Source of the DNA: Vitreoscilla sp.
GTDB lineage: Bacteria > Pseudomonadota > Gammaproteobacteria > Burkholderiales > Burkholderiaceae_C
Reading direction: 5' to 3'
Length of the DNA stretch: 38,965 nt
Assembly (NCBI GenBank): GCA_018780145.1
Contig: JADMKA010000252.1
Location: 1 to 38,965 of the forward strand
Each line of letters opens with the position of its first letter. Position 1 is the first letter of the stretch. The notes beneath the pieces are model-generated. The model did not search any database and had not been told where the DNA came from. It saw only the letters and a list, made by a program, of their open reading frames with translations. Shown here one piece after another: positions 25,430 through 33,787 of the stretch. The position numbers were made by a program, and so were the translations under genes.

Positions 25430-26743
25430 TCACCATTCTCCGGCCTCGCAGCGGATGGCCACTTCGCAGTCGTCGAAGATTTCGAGCTTGGCCACGCGGA
25501 TGCGCACGCCCTGCACGCCGGGCAGGCGCATCAGGCGCACGCACAGCTTGGCCAGCAGCGATTCGAGCAGGTCGGTGTGCTCGGCGGTGCATTCGTCGAT
25601 GATGATCTGGCGCACCTTGCGGTAGTCCAGCACATGCGTCAAGTCGGCGCCGCGGGCCAGCGCCGGTTGCGCGCCGAGATTCAGCTCGGCATCGACCTGG
25701 ATCGGCTGCGGTCCTTCGCGCTCGTGCGCGAGCACGCCCAGGTTGGCACCAAAGCGCAGGCCGGACAGCTGCAGGATCTGGCTGTTCAGGGTGGCCGGCG
25801 TGGCGCTCTCGGTGCGGGCCATGCTGGCGGGGTGCAGGTAGGCCGCCACCTGCCGGGCCGCGGCCACACCCTCGGCCAGGGCGGTCTGCACGCAGGGGTG
25901 GCCGCGGCCGCTGACGTCTCCCGCCACGAACACACCGGCCGGCTCGATCGGGCGGCCGGGGGCCAGGCCGGAGGTGTGCAGCGCTTCGGCCAGCATCTGC
26001 CACGGGGCAGGGTCGCGCTCGTAGCCGAACAGCACGGCCGCATGGTCGAAGGTCTCGCGGCCGAACGAGGCCGACTCGGTGATGAAGCCGCCGCCCTCGG
26101 CCTGCAGCCGGGTCGGCAATGGGGTGTGGCGGCGCTGCACCACGCCGGGCGTGCGGTCCAGCGCGGCCACCAGTTGCGCCTGGCCGCGCCAGTCGCCGTG
26201 CGTCCACACGGTCACGGCATGCCCGCGCCGGGCGAGCCAGGCGGCATTTTCCAGCGCGTTGTCGCCGCCGCCCAGCAGCAGCACCCGCCCGGGCGCCAGC
26301 CCGGAGCGGCGCTGCGTCAGGCTGACGGCGTCCATCGGGGCGACGGCTGGGTCGGTGCCGAAGTAGGCCATGGGCCGGGCCGGGCGCACGCCGGTGGCCA
26401 GCACCAGGCTGCGTGCACCGAGCGCCACCCCGCCGCCGAGGCCGACCTGCCAGTGGCCGGCGGTGTTGCGCGACAGGCCGGCGAGCGCGTGGCCCAACCA
26501 CCATTCGACGCCTGGCAGTTGCCGCGCATGGGCGGCATAGGCGGTGCCGAGTTCACGCAGCGCCGCGTGCGGGTGGCCCAGCACCCAGCCCTGTTCGAAA
26601 TCCAGGCCCGCCAGCGTGGCGCAGGGCTGCGCGGCGCGGTCGACGACAGCGACCCGCCAACCCATCTGGGCGGCCCAGGAGGCTGCGCTGCACCCCGCCG
26701 GGCCGGCGCCGACGATCAGCGTGTCGAACAGGTCGTGCGCCAT
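25430..26743 (-). CDS. FAD oxidoreductase fused to a FolB-like dihydroneopterin aldolase domain
   Basis: A 437-residue fusion. Residues 1 to about 310 are a thioredoxin-reductase-like flavoprotein: FAD motif TLIVGAGPAGCSAASWAA (Gly12, Gly14, Gly17), LVLATGVRPARPM, second nucleotide-binding motif VLLLGGGDNALENAAWL (about 152-168), and GVFVAGDVSG near the end. It lacks the CxxC pair of true thioredoxin reductases. Residues about 318-437 form a complete FolB/FolX domain: LRFGANLGVLAHERE (base/Glu region), DLTHVLDYRKV with the conserved Tyr, and VRIRVAKLEIFDDCEVAI with the conserved Lys. The linker is short and the frame is continuous, so the fusion looks real. The FolB half would work in folate or pterin metabolism; the flavin half may act on the same pterin. 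It sits directly upstream of ttcA. Confidence 0.88.
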   Translation of the reverse strand: MAHDLFDTLIVGAGPAGCSAASWAAQMGWRVAVVDRAAQPCATLAGLDFEQGWVLGHPHAALRELGTAYAAHARQLPGVEWWLGHALAGLSRNTAGHWQVGLGGGVALGARSLVLATGVRPARPMAYFGTDPAVAPMDAVSLTQRRSGLAPGRVLLLGGGDNALENAAWLARRGHAVTVWTHGDWRGQAQLVAALDRTPGVVQRRHTPLPTRLQAEGGGFITESASFGRETFDHAAVLFGYERDPAPWQMLAEALHTSGLAPGRPIEPAGVFVAGDVSGRGHPCVQTALAEGVAAARQVAAYLHPASMARTESATPATLNSQILQLSGLRFGANLGVLAHEREGPQPIQVDAELNLGAQPALARGADLTHVLDYRKVRQIIIDECTAEHTDLLESLLAKLCVRLMRLPGVQGVRIRVAKLEIFDDCEVAIRCEAGEW

Positions 26744-26750
26744 CTCGGTC

Positions 26751-27578
26751 TCAACCCTCCTCGTTGAGGTGGGCCATCGGCAGCAGCTGGCTCTCCGCCA
26801 TCTCGCGGAACAGCACGCCGACCAGGATGGCCGCGTCCTCGGCGTAATAGCGCTTCAGGAACGGCGAGGCCAGGAAGTGTTCGCGCAGCTTCTGGCGGAA
26901 GGACAGGCGGGCCAGCACGGTGCCATCGGCCTGCGGGGTGAACAGGGCGCGGACCTTGTAGCCCTCTTCGACCGAGCCTTGCACCGTCATCGCCAGGTGG
27001 CGCATCACCGGGTGCGCGAACACCGTGTCGAGCGAGTCGCGGTCGAACAGGACGTTCGGCATCGCGCCGTCGGCGGCCAGCGGCACCGGCCAGCGCAGGC
27101 GCTGCTCGACGACGACCTCGAAGTTGATCACGTTCATCTTGACCCACACACGGGCCGGTTCGTCGGCGCGCTCGTCCCAGGTCAACCTGAACTCCACGTA
27201 CGAGCGGCCGTGGGTGCCGGTCACCATGTCGCAGCGAGAGAACGGGAACGGGTGGGCGCGGCGGTGCTGGCAGGCCAGCGCCAGGCGTGAGGCCACCGTC
27301 TCCTCCAGGAAGGCGGTGACCAGCTGGTCGACCTGGGTGGTCGAGGTGCGCCGGATGCCGATCGCCGCGGCCACCACCACCGTCATCGGCAGCACCACCA
27401 GCAGCACCGATTTCGCGACGTCGCGCACGTTGTCCACCTGGCTGGTCAGCGCCAGCCAGCCGCCGGCGCCCAACGCCACCAGCAACAGCGCCGCCAGCGC
27501 GATGACCGCCGGGCGCGGCAAGGTCACGATGATCTCGTGCAGGTTGCTGCCGGTCGAGGTGGCGGAGGCGTCGTCCAT
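26751..27578 (-). CDS. Unrecognised two-TM membrane protein
   Basis: A 275-residue protein that I cannot assign. Two hydrophobic helices lie at residues 23-45 (AVIALAALLLVALGAGGWLAL) and 55-75 (AKSVLLVVLPMTVVVAAAIGI). A soluble domain of about 195 residues follows that is rich in alternating beta segments (VWVKMNVINFEVVVEQRLRW; LSFRQKLREHFLA), and the tail is acidic (NEEG). Orientation of the soluble domain is unclear. The ATG at 27578 has GGAG a short way upstream. Its stop is 7 bp from the start of the FAD/FolB fusion on the same strand, so the two, and perhaps ttcA, may form one transcript. The start is only 29 bp from that of the divergent MidA-type gene. Confidence 0.7.
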   Translation of the reverse strand: MDDASATSTGSNLHEIIVTLPRPAVIALAALLLVALGAGGWLALTSQVDNVRDVAKSVLLVVLPMTVVVAAAIGIRRTSTTQVDQLVTAFLEETVASRLALACQHRRAHPFPFSRCDMVTGTHGRSYVEFRLTWDERADEPARVWVKMNVINFEVVVEQRLRWPVPLAADGAMPNVLFDRDSLDTVFAHPVMRHLAMTVQGSVEEGYKVRALFTPQADGTVLARLSFRQKLREHFLASPFLKRYYAEDAAILVGVLFREMAESQLLPMAHLNEEG

Positions 27579-27607
27579 GGTGAGGGGGCGCTCCCTACAA
27601 TCCGGCG

Positions 27608-28717
27608 ATGCCCCAGCGTGAAACCGCCAGTGTATCGGCGCCCCTCGAAGCCCACATCCGCGGGGCCATCGCCGAGAACGGTGGCTGGCTGCCATTCGAT
27701 CGGTTCATGGCGATGGCGTTGTACGAACCTGGCCTCGGCTACTACAGCAACGCGCGGGTCAAGCTGGGCCGCCTGCCGGCCGACGGCAGCGATTTCGTCA
27801 CCGCACCGGAGCTGTCACCGCTGTTCGGCCACACCCTGGCGGCACAGGTGGCCCAGGCGCTGCAGGCCAGCGGCACTGGAGCGGTGTTCGAGTTCGGCGC
27901 CGGCAGCGGCGCGCTGGCCGAGCAACTGCTCGACGCACTGGCGGCACTCGGCCACACCTCGGTTCACTACACCATCGTCGAGCTGTCGGCCGAGCTGCGG
28001 GCGCGCCAGGCCGCGCGGTTGGCGCGCTTCGGCGGCCGGGTGGTTTGGGCCGACACCTGGCCCGAGGCGATGCGCGGCGTGGTCGTCGGCAACGAGGTGC
28101 TGGACGCGATGCCGGTGCAGCTGCTGCACTTCGACGGCAGCGCCTGGCAGGAACGCGGCGTGGCCTGGCATGCGGGCGCGTTCTCCTTCGCCGACCGGCC
28201 CACCCCCCTGCGCCCGCCGCACGGCGGCCCGTTCGTGCCGGGCACCGTGACCGAGATCCACCCGCAGGCCGAGGCCTTCATCGGCTCGCTGGCGGCGCAC
28301 CTGGCCCACGGCGTCGCCTTGTTCATCGACTACGGTTTTCCCGAGGCCGAGTACTACCACCCCCAACGCCATGGCGGCACGCTGATGTGCCACCGCGCCC
28401 ACCTGGCCGACACCGACCCGCTGGCCGACGTGGGTGAGAAGGACATCACCGCCCACGTCAACTTCACCGGCATCGCGCTGGCCGCACAGAACGCCGGCCT
28501 GGAAGTGATCGGCTACACCAGCCAGGGCCGCTTCCTGCTGAACTGCGGCATCACCGAGCACCTGGGCCGGGCGGATCTGCGCCAGCGTGCGATGGCGCAG
28601 AAGCTGGTCACCGAGCACGAGATGGGCGAGCTGTTCAAGGTCATCGGCTTCGCGACGTCGGCTTGCAGCTTCGAGCCCGTGGGTTTCGCGAGCGGCGACC
28701 GCACCCACCGGTTGTGA
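27608..28717 (+). CDS. MidA/NDUFAF7-like SAM-dependent methyltransferase
   Basis: A 369-residue member of the DUF185/COG1565 class I methyltransferases, related to the mitochondrial complex I assembly factor NDUFAF7 (MidA). Seen in order: IAENGGWLPFDRFMAMALYEPGLGYYS with SDFVTAPELSPLFG, the SAM-binding loop VFEFGAGSGALAEQLLD at about residues 93-109, GNEVLDAMPVQLLH, FIDYGFPEAEYYHPQRHGGTL, and HVNFTGIALAAQNAGLEVIGYTSQ. NDUFAF7 dimethylates an arginine in the NDUFS2 subunit of complex I; a matching role on NuoD in bacteria is plausible, not shown. It is divergent from an orphan membrane protein and converges on cca. Confidence 0.92.
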   Translation: MPQRETASVSAPLEAHIRGAIAENGGWLPFDRFMAMALYEPGLGYYSNARVKLGRLPADGSDFVTAPELSPLFGHTLAAQVAQALQASGTGAVFEFGAGSGALAEQLLDALAALGHTSVHYTIVELSAELRARQAARLARFGGRVVWADTWPEAMRGVVVGNEVLDAMPVQLLHFDGSAWQERGVAWHAGAFSFADRPTPLRPPHGGPFVPGTVTEIHPQAEAFIGSLAAHLAHGVALFIDYGFPEAEYYHPQRHGGTLMCHRAHLADTDPLADVGEKDITAHVNFTGIALAAQNAGLEVIGYTSQGRFLLNCGITEHLGRADLRQRAMAQKLVTEHEMGELFKVIGFATSACSFEPVGFASGDRTHRL

Positions 28718-28741
28718 GCCGGCCCCAGCCTCAGCCGAGCG

Positions 28742-29956
28742 TCAGGCCTCCAGCGCCGCGATGCGCGCCTGGTGGATGGCCTTCGCGATCTGCTCGCCCT
28801 GGGCGCCACGGGCGGCGGCCGCCTTGGCCACCTCGGCGGTCTCGACAGCGCTTGCCGTGCGCAGCGCGGCCTCCAGCCTGGGCCGGCTCGGGTAGTCGCG
28901 GTCTTCGAGCCCGAGCCGGCCGCGCGCATCGGCCTCGCAGGCCAGCAGGGCCAGGCCGAAGCGGTCGGGGCGCCGGAAGGCATCGCAGCGCTCCAGCAGC
29001 CGCAGCAGGGCGGCGGCCCCGAACTCGCAGGCCCGGTGGATGTTGGTGTGCTCTCGGGCAACGACCAGCGCCAGCTCGGTGCAGTCGCCGGGCGCCTTCA
29101 GGCGCTGCGCCAGCGCGCGTGCCAGGTGCTCGCTTCGGCCCTCGTGGCCGATGTGGCGTGGCCATTCGGGCGGCGCGGTGGTGCCCTTGCCCAGGTCGTG
29201 GCACAGGCAGGCGAAGCGCACCGGCAGCGGTGCCTGCAGGCGGGCCGCCTGGTCCAGCACCATCTCCAGGTGGATGCCGGTGTCGACCTCCGGGTGGTGG
29301 GTGGCCGTCTGCGGCACCCCGTACAGCCGGTCCACCTCGGGCAGCAGGCGGGCCAGCGCGCCGCCCTCGCGCAGCACCTGCAGCATGCGGCTGGGTTGCG
29401 GCTCCATCAGGCCGGTGGCCAGTTCCTGCCAGACGCGTTCGGCCACCAGTGCATCCACTTCGCCAGCGGCCACCATGCGCTGGACCAGGCCCAGGGTCTC
29501 GGGCGCCACCGTGAAATCCGGGAAGCGTGCGGCGAAGCGCGCCAGCCGCAGGATGCGCACCGGGTCCTCGGCAAAGGCAGCGCTGACATGGCGCAGACAT
29601 TTCGCATCCAGATCGCGCTGGCCGCCGTGCGGGTCGATCAACGCGCCATGCTCGTCCTGGGCCATCGCATTGATGGTCAGGTCGCGGCGAATCAGGTCGT
29701 CTTCCAGCGTCACCTCGGGCGCGGCGTGGAAGGTGAAGCCGTGGTAGCCCGGCGCGGTCTTGCGCTCGGTGCGCGCCAGCGCGTGCTCCTCGTGCGTCTG
29801 CGGGTGCAGGAAGACCGGGAAATCCTTGCCCACCGGGGTGTAGCCGGCCGCCAGCATGGCCTCGGGCGTGGTGCCGACGACGACCCAGTCGCGGTCGTTC
29901 ACCGGCCGGCCGAGCAGGGTGTCGCGCACCGCACCGCCGACGACGTAGCGCTTCAT
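28742..29956 (-). CDS. cca: Multifunctional CCA protein (tRNA nucleotidyltransferase)
   Basis: A 404-residue enzyme that adds or repairs the 3' CCA of tRNAs. The N-terminal nucleotidyltransferase domain shows YVVGGAVRDTLLG and the DRDWVVVGTTPEAML segment with the metal-binding Asp residues. Then come RRDLTINAMAQDE, DPVRILRLARFAARFP and a C-terminal HD domain (FACLCHDLGKG; EHTNIHRACEFGA), as in the E. coli multifunctional enzyme (phosphodiesterase/phosphatase). The ATG at 29956 overlaps the TGA of the upstream NDUFA9-like gene (ATGA); any longer frame is a shadow. Co-transcribed with it and probably with slt. Confidence 0.95.
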   Translation of the reverse strand: MKRYVVGGAVRDTLLGRPVNDRDWVVVGTTPEAMLAAGYTPVGKDFPVFLHPQTHEEHALARTERKTAPGYHGFTFHAAPEVTLEDDLIRRDLTINAMAQDEHGALIDPHGGQRDLDAKCLRHVSAAFAEDPVRILRLARFAARFPDFTVAPETLGLVQRMVAAGEVDALVAERVWQELATGLMEPQPSRMLQVLREGGALARLLPEVDRLYGVPQTATHHPEVDTGIHLEMVLDQAARLQAPLPVRFACLCHDLGKGTTAPPEWPRHIGHEGRSEHLARALAQRLKAPGDCTELALVVAREHTNIHRACEFGAAALLRLLERCDAFRRPDRFGLALLACEADARGRLGLEDRDYPSRPRLEAALRTASAVETAEVAKAAAARGAQGEQIAKAIHQARIAALEA

Positions 29957-30903
29957 CGGTGCACGGCGCGGGCCGCATCCAGGCGGCCGCAGCGCTGGCC
30001 CGGGGCCAGGTAGCCCGGTGCCACGGCGGACAGCGGCGACGCGGTGATGCCCAGGGCCGGCAGGCCGGGCACACCGGGCGTGGCGATGTTGGGCATGCGC
30101 ATCGAATCGAGGTTGTCGCGCGACATCAGCGGCTCGCCGGGTGCCCACTCCATCAACCGGGCCTGCAGGCGCGCCAGGGCATCGGGCAAGGGCACGACCG
30201 GCCGCTCGTGGCCGGCGTACCGGCCAGCGGCACGAACCAGGTCGGCCAGCGTCATCTCCTCGGGGCCGGTGCATTCGAAGGTTCTGCCCACGGTGCCGGG
30301 CTGTTCCAGGCAGCGGGCGAGCGCCTCGGCGACGTCACCCACCCAGACGGGCTGGAAGCGGGCACTGGCGCCGGCCAGGGGCACCACCGGCGCGAAGCGC
30401 TGCAGCGAGGCGAAGAGGTTCAGCAGCCGGTCGCTGGCGCCGAAGATCACCGACGGCCGCAGCACGGTCAGGTCCAGCCCGGCCTCGCGCAGCACCGCCT
30501 CGCCGCGCGCCTTGCTGCGCAGGTAGCGCGAGGGCGCGTCGGGTGTCGCGCCGATGGCCGACACGTGGACCACGCGGCGCACGCCCGCGGCCCGGCAGGC
30601 GGCGGCCAGCCGGCGCGGCAGGGCCACGTGCACCCGCTCGAAGGCCGCCTCGCTGCCATGCAGGATGGCCACCAGGTTGACCACCGCGTCGGCGCCGGCC
30701 ACCAGGCCCGCCAGCGCGGCGTCGTCGTGCACGTCGGTTTCGATCAGGTCGACCCGCGGCAGCATGCGCAGCAGCTGGCCATGGGCCGGGCGCCGGCTCG
30801 GCACCAGCAGGCGTGGGCCATCGGCATGCTCGGGCCGGGACAGCGCCTCGCACAGCGCACGGCCGACGAAGCCGGTGCCACCCAGTACCAGCCAATGCGC
30901 CAT
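29953..30903 (-). CDS. NAD(P)-binding epimerase-like protein, NDUFA9 family
   Basis: A 316-residue atypical short-chain dehydrogenase of the complex I NDUFA9 subunit family. The Rossmann motif LVLGGTGFVGRAL is at residues 5-17. VVNLVAILHG and VHVSAIGATPDAPSRYLRSKARGE with the conserved Tyr-x(3)-Lys follow. The C-terminal part (TFECTGPEEMTLADLV) resembles NmrA-like and epimerase proteins. Mitochondrial NDUFA9 is a structural subunit of complex I; bacterial members have unclear function, perhaps in quinone or NAD metabolism. It starts at the ATG at 30903, 8 bp after slt, and overlaps cca. Confidence 0.88.
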   Translation of the reverse strand: MAHWLVLGGTGFVGRALCEALSRPEHADGPRLLVPSRRPAHGQLLRMLPRVDLIETDVHDDAALAGLVAGADAVVNLVAILHGSEAAFERVHVALPRRLAAACRAAGVRRVVHVSAIGATPDAPSRYLRSKARGEAVLREAGLDLTVLRPSVIFGASDRLLNLFASLQRFAPVVPLAGASARFQPVWVGDVAEALARCLEQPGTVGRTFECTGPEEMTLADLVRAAGRYAGHERPVVPLPDALARLQARLMEWAPGEPLMSRDNLDSMRMPNIATPGVPGLPALGITASPLSAVAPGYLAPGQRCGRLDAARAVHR

Positions 30904-30911
30904 GGAGGACC

Positions 30912-32951
30912 TCAGGGGAGTTCGTTGTCGGGCTGCGGTGCGCTGGCCCCGCGCGGGCCGATCGGGCCGCCCAGGCGGGCCTTCAGCGAGGCCGCCTTGC
31001 CGGTGATCAGGCCGGCATAGATGGTGGCGTTGGCCAGCACCTTCTTGACGTAGTCGCGCGTCTCGTTGAGCGGGATGTTCTCGGCCCAGATCGCGGCCTC
31101 CTGAACCGGGCCTTCGCGCCAGCGCCGGGGCCGGCCGGGGCCGGCGTTGTAGGCGGCCGCGGCCATGGCCTGCGAGCCGCCCAGGTCGTCGAGCACCAGC
31201 TTCAGGTAGGCGGTGCCGATGCGCAGGTTGGTGTCGCGGTCGTTCAGCATCGCCGGCCGGTAGTCGAGGCCGATCTTCTTGGCCGTCCACTTCGCGGTGG
31301 CCGGCATCACCTGCATCAGGCCGGAGGCGCCGACATGCGAGCGGGCGTCCATGATGAAGCGCGATTCCTGGCGGATCAGGCCGTAGACATAGGCCGGGTC
31401 GAGGTCGATGTCCTTGGCTTTGGCATGCACCTCGGCACGCATCGGCTGCGGGAAGCGCTGCTCGATGTCGACCTCGGCCCGGGTGCGCTCGCTGGTGTTG
31501 ATGCAGCGATCCCAGACCTCGCGTTCGCAGGCCAGCTGGGCCGCGGCCAGCAGCTCTCGGTCGCCCATGCCGATCAGCGAGAAGTTCCACTCGCGTACGG
31601 CCTCGGGCCGCAGGCCGGCGTTGAGCAGGGCCAGCGCGCGCTGCAGGCCCGGGTGGCCGCGGGCGGCCAGCCGCTCGGTGTCGCTGGCCGGCCCGCTGCG
31701 CGGTGGCAAGGGTTGCGGGCCGCCCAAGTCCTCCGAGGCCAGCAGGCCGTAGAAGTGGAGCTGGTTGGCCAGCCCGGCGAGGATCTGGCGTGCCTCGGCA
31801 CGGGCGGCGTCGCCGGCCTCGCCGGCCGGCGCCAGCGCCTGCAGGCTGCGGGCACGCCAGTACTGCCAGCTGGGGTCGGCACGCTCGGCGGGGCTCATCG
31901 CCTCGATGGCGCGCCGGGCCAGCTTCCAGCGCTCGCTGCCTTCGCCCTGGCGCAGGGCGGCGCGGGCCAGCCAGCCGAGGGTCTCGTCGCTCCAGTCGGG
32001 TTGATCTCGGCTCTTTTTAGGCAGCGCATCCCAGGCGGTGCGGGCGTAGCCGAGCGCTTCGGGCTTCAAGCCCAGCGCGGCCTGCTTGGCCACCTGGGAC
32101 CAGGCCCAGGCGCTGTGTTCGGCGCCCAGGGCGGCTTCCCAGCGGTCTTGCAGCAGGCGGGCCGCCTGGTCGGCGTCGCTCGCGGCCAGGCGGCCCAGAG
32201 CCAGCGAGGCCATCTCGGTGCGCAGATGGCCGATGGCCGTGGCCTTCAGGGCCAGGTAGCGCACGGGGCTGTCGAAGAGGGCGGTGACCGCTTTCACCGC
32301 CGGGTCACCGAGCAATGCCGCGGTCTGGCGCGCCAGCTTGGCGCGGTTGTGTTCGGTGGCGTGGCGCAGCTTGCGCAGCACGTCGTCGGGGCCCAGCAGC
32401 TTGGCGTCGACCAGGGTCTGGGCCAGCAGCTGGCAACCGTCGTCCGGCTCGCGCTGGGCCATCCAGGCCTTGCGGGCAGTGGCCAGCACGTCCTGGCCGC
32501 CCTGGTAGGCCACCAGTTGGGCGTAGCAGGTGACCTCGCGGTCGTCGTTCATGCGAAAGCGCGGGAAGTCGCGGGCGAAGCCGGCCCAGTCGCGCCGGCG
32601 GCCGAGTTCCAGCAGCCAGTCGTTGCGCAGGCGGTCCTCCACATAGCTGCCTGGCCAGCGCGTGTAGAAGGCCTCGACCTCCTCGGTCTTGGCCTCGAAC
32701 AGGCGGTTGTTCAGCTCCCAGTAGTCGACCCAGGGGGCCAGCGGGTGGCGCGACTCGGCCACGCTGGCGCGCAAGCTGGCCAGGCGCGGGCGGTCCTTCT
32801 TGGCGAAGGCCTCGCGGGCGGCGCGGATGGGTTCGTCGGGATCTTGCGCGGCGGCGGGCGCGCTCAGGCAGAGCAGGCCGGCCGTGGCGAGCACGATCGC
32901 CATGGCAGCGGCACGGCCCGCGCCGTGCCGGATCGGGGGAAGGCGGGGCAT
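30912..32951 (-). CDS. slt: Soluble lytic murein transglycosylase
   Basis: A 679-residue periplasmic peptidoglycan lyase forming 1,6-anhydromuropeptides. A signal peptide ends at about residue 35 (SAPAAA|QDP). A long superhelical all-alpha region runs to about residue 510, rich in Ala, Leu, Trp and Arg as in Slt70. The C-terminal goose-lysozyme-like SLT domain carries the catalytic Glu in YGLIRQESRF at about residue 527, then HVGASGLMQVMPATA and MAAAAYNAGPGRPRRW. The downstream region ETRDYVKKVLANATIYAGL completes the family. I chose the ATG at 32951 since it begins the signal peptide; an in-frame ATG at 33053 would add 34 residues. Upstream lies the GST gene, same strand, 43 bp away. Confidence 0.94.
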   Translation of the reverse strand: MPRLPPIRHGAGRAAAMAIVLATAGLLCLSAPAAAQDPDEPIRAAREAFAKKDRPRLASLRASVAESRHPLAPWVDYWELNNRLFEAKTEEVEAFYTRWPGSYVEDRLRNDWLLELGRRRDWAGFARDFPRFRMNDDREVTCYAQLVAYQGGQDVLATARKAWMAQREPDDGCQLLAQTLVDAKLLGPDDVLRKLRHATEHNRAKLARQTAALLGDPAVKAVTALFDSPVRYLALKATAIGHLRTEMASLALGRLAASDADQAARLLQDRWEAALGAEHSAWAWSQVAKQAALGLKPEALGYARTAWDALPKKSRDQPDWSDETLGWLARAALRQGEGSERWKLARRAIEAMSPAERADPSWQYWRARSLQALAPAGEAGDAARAEARQILAGLANQLHFYGLLASEDLGGPQPLPPRSGPASDTERLAARGHPGLQRALALLNAGLRPEAVREWNFSLIGMGDRELLAAAQLACEREVWDRCINTSERTRAEVDIEQRFPQPMRAEVHAKAKDIDLDPAYVYGLIRQESRFIMDARSHVGASGLMQVMPATAKWTAKKIGLDYRPAMLNDRDTNLRIGTAYLKLVLDDLGGSQAMAAAAYNAGPGRPRRWREGPVQEAAIWAENIPLNETRDYVKKVLANATIYAGLITGKAASLKARLGGPIGPRGASAPQPDNELP

Positions 32952-32994
32952 GCGGTCAATGTACCGCAGTGACCCGGGTGGCTGCCTTACCCCT

Positions 32995-33681
32995 TCAGCG
33001 CGCTTTGCGATACGGTTCCTCGAAATCGAGGAAATCGCGTTCTGCCAAGGCATCCTCTACCCAGGCGGCCACGCCGGGTGCCGCCAGCACATGGGCCGCC
33101 CAGGCGGCGGCCTCGGGCGGCAAGGGCAGGGCATAGGTGTGCACCCGGCTGGCCACCGGCGCGAAATAGGCGTCGGCGAGGCTGAATTCGCCGAACAGGA
33201 AGGGGCCGCCACTGGCGGCCAGCGCTTCGGTCCACATCGCGGCCAGGCGGCTGAGATCGGCGCGCACCGCCTGCTGCTCGGCCAGGATGCGCTGGCCGAT
33301 CTCGGGCAGGCGGGCCTCGATGTTCATCGGGCAGGCCGAGCGCAGTGCGCCGAAACCCGAATGCATCTCGGCGCACAGGCTGCGGGCCCTGGCACGTGCG
33401 CGGGCATCGCGTGGCCACAGGGCGTGCTGCGGGAACTTCTCGGCCAGGTACTCGGCGATCGCCAGGGTGTCCCAGACCACGAAACCCTCGTCCACCAGCA
33501 GGGGCACCTTGCCCACCGGCGAGAGCCTGGCCAGCAGGTGCTTGAAGCGGGAGTCGGGCTCGAAGCTGTCGAAGCGGACCATCACCTCCTCGAAGGGGAT
33601 GCCGAACTGGCGCATCGCGACCCACGGCCGCATGGACCAGGAGGAGTAGTTCTTGTTGCCGATGTAGAGCTGCATGGTCAT
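32995..33681 (-). CDS. Glutathione S-transferase family protein
   Basis: A 228-residue cytosolic protein with the two-domain GST layout. The N-terminal thioredoxin-like half starts QLYIGNKNYSSWSMRPW, where the serines near residue 13-16 are the likely glutathione-activating residues. It contains SPVGKVPLLVDEGFVVWDTLAIAEYLAEKFP (cis-Pro and the glutathione-binding loop). The C-terminal helical half includes GPFLFGEFSLADAYFAPVASRV, with the conserved Asp N-cap. Substrate unknown; detoxification or isomerisation are possibilities. It lies directly upstream of slt on the same strand. Confidence 0.92.
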   Translation of the reverse strand: MTMQLYIGNKNYSSWSMRPWVAMRQFGIPFEEVMVRFDSFEPDSRFKHLLARLSPVGKVPLLVDEGFVVWDTLAIAEYLAEKFPQHALWPRDARARARARSLCAEMHSGFGALRSACPMNIEARLPEIGQRILAEQQAVRADLSRLAAMWTEALAASGGPFLFGEFSLADAYFAPVASRVHTYALPLPPEAAAWAAHVLAAPGVAAWVEDALAERDFLDFEEPYRKAR

Positions 33682-33787
33682 CCGGTCCGGTATTGGTGTC
33701 TGCCGATGCTAGGCCCAATGCCCTGCCCGGTGGATGCACTGTTCTCATGGCGGTGATGCGCGGGCGTGATGGTGTCGGTGCGCCATC

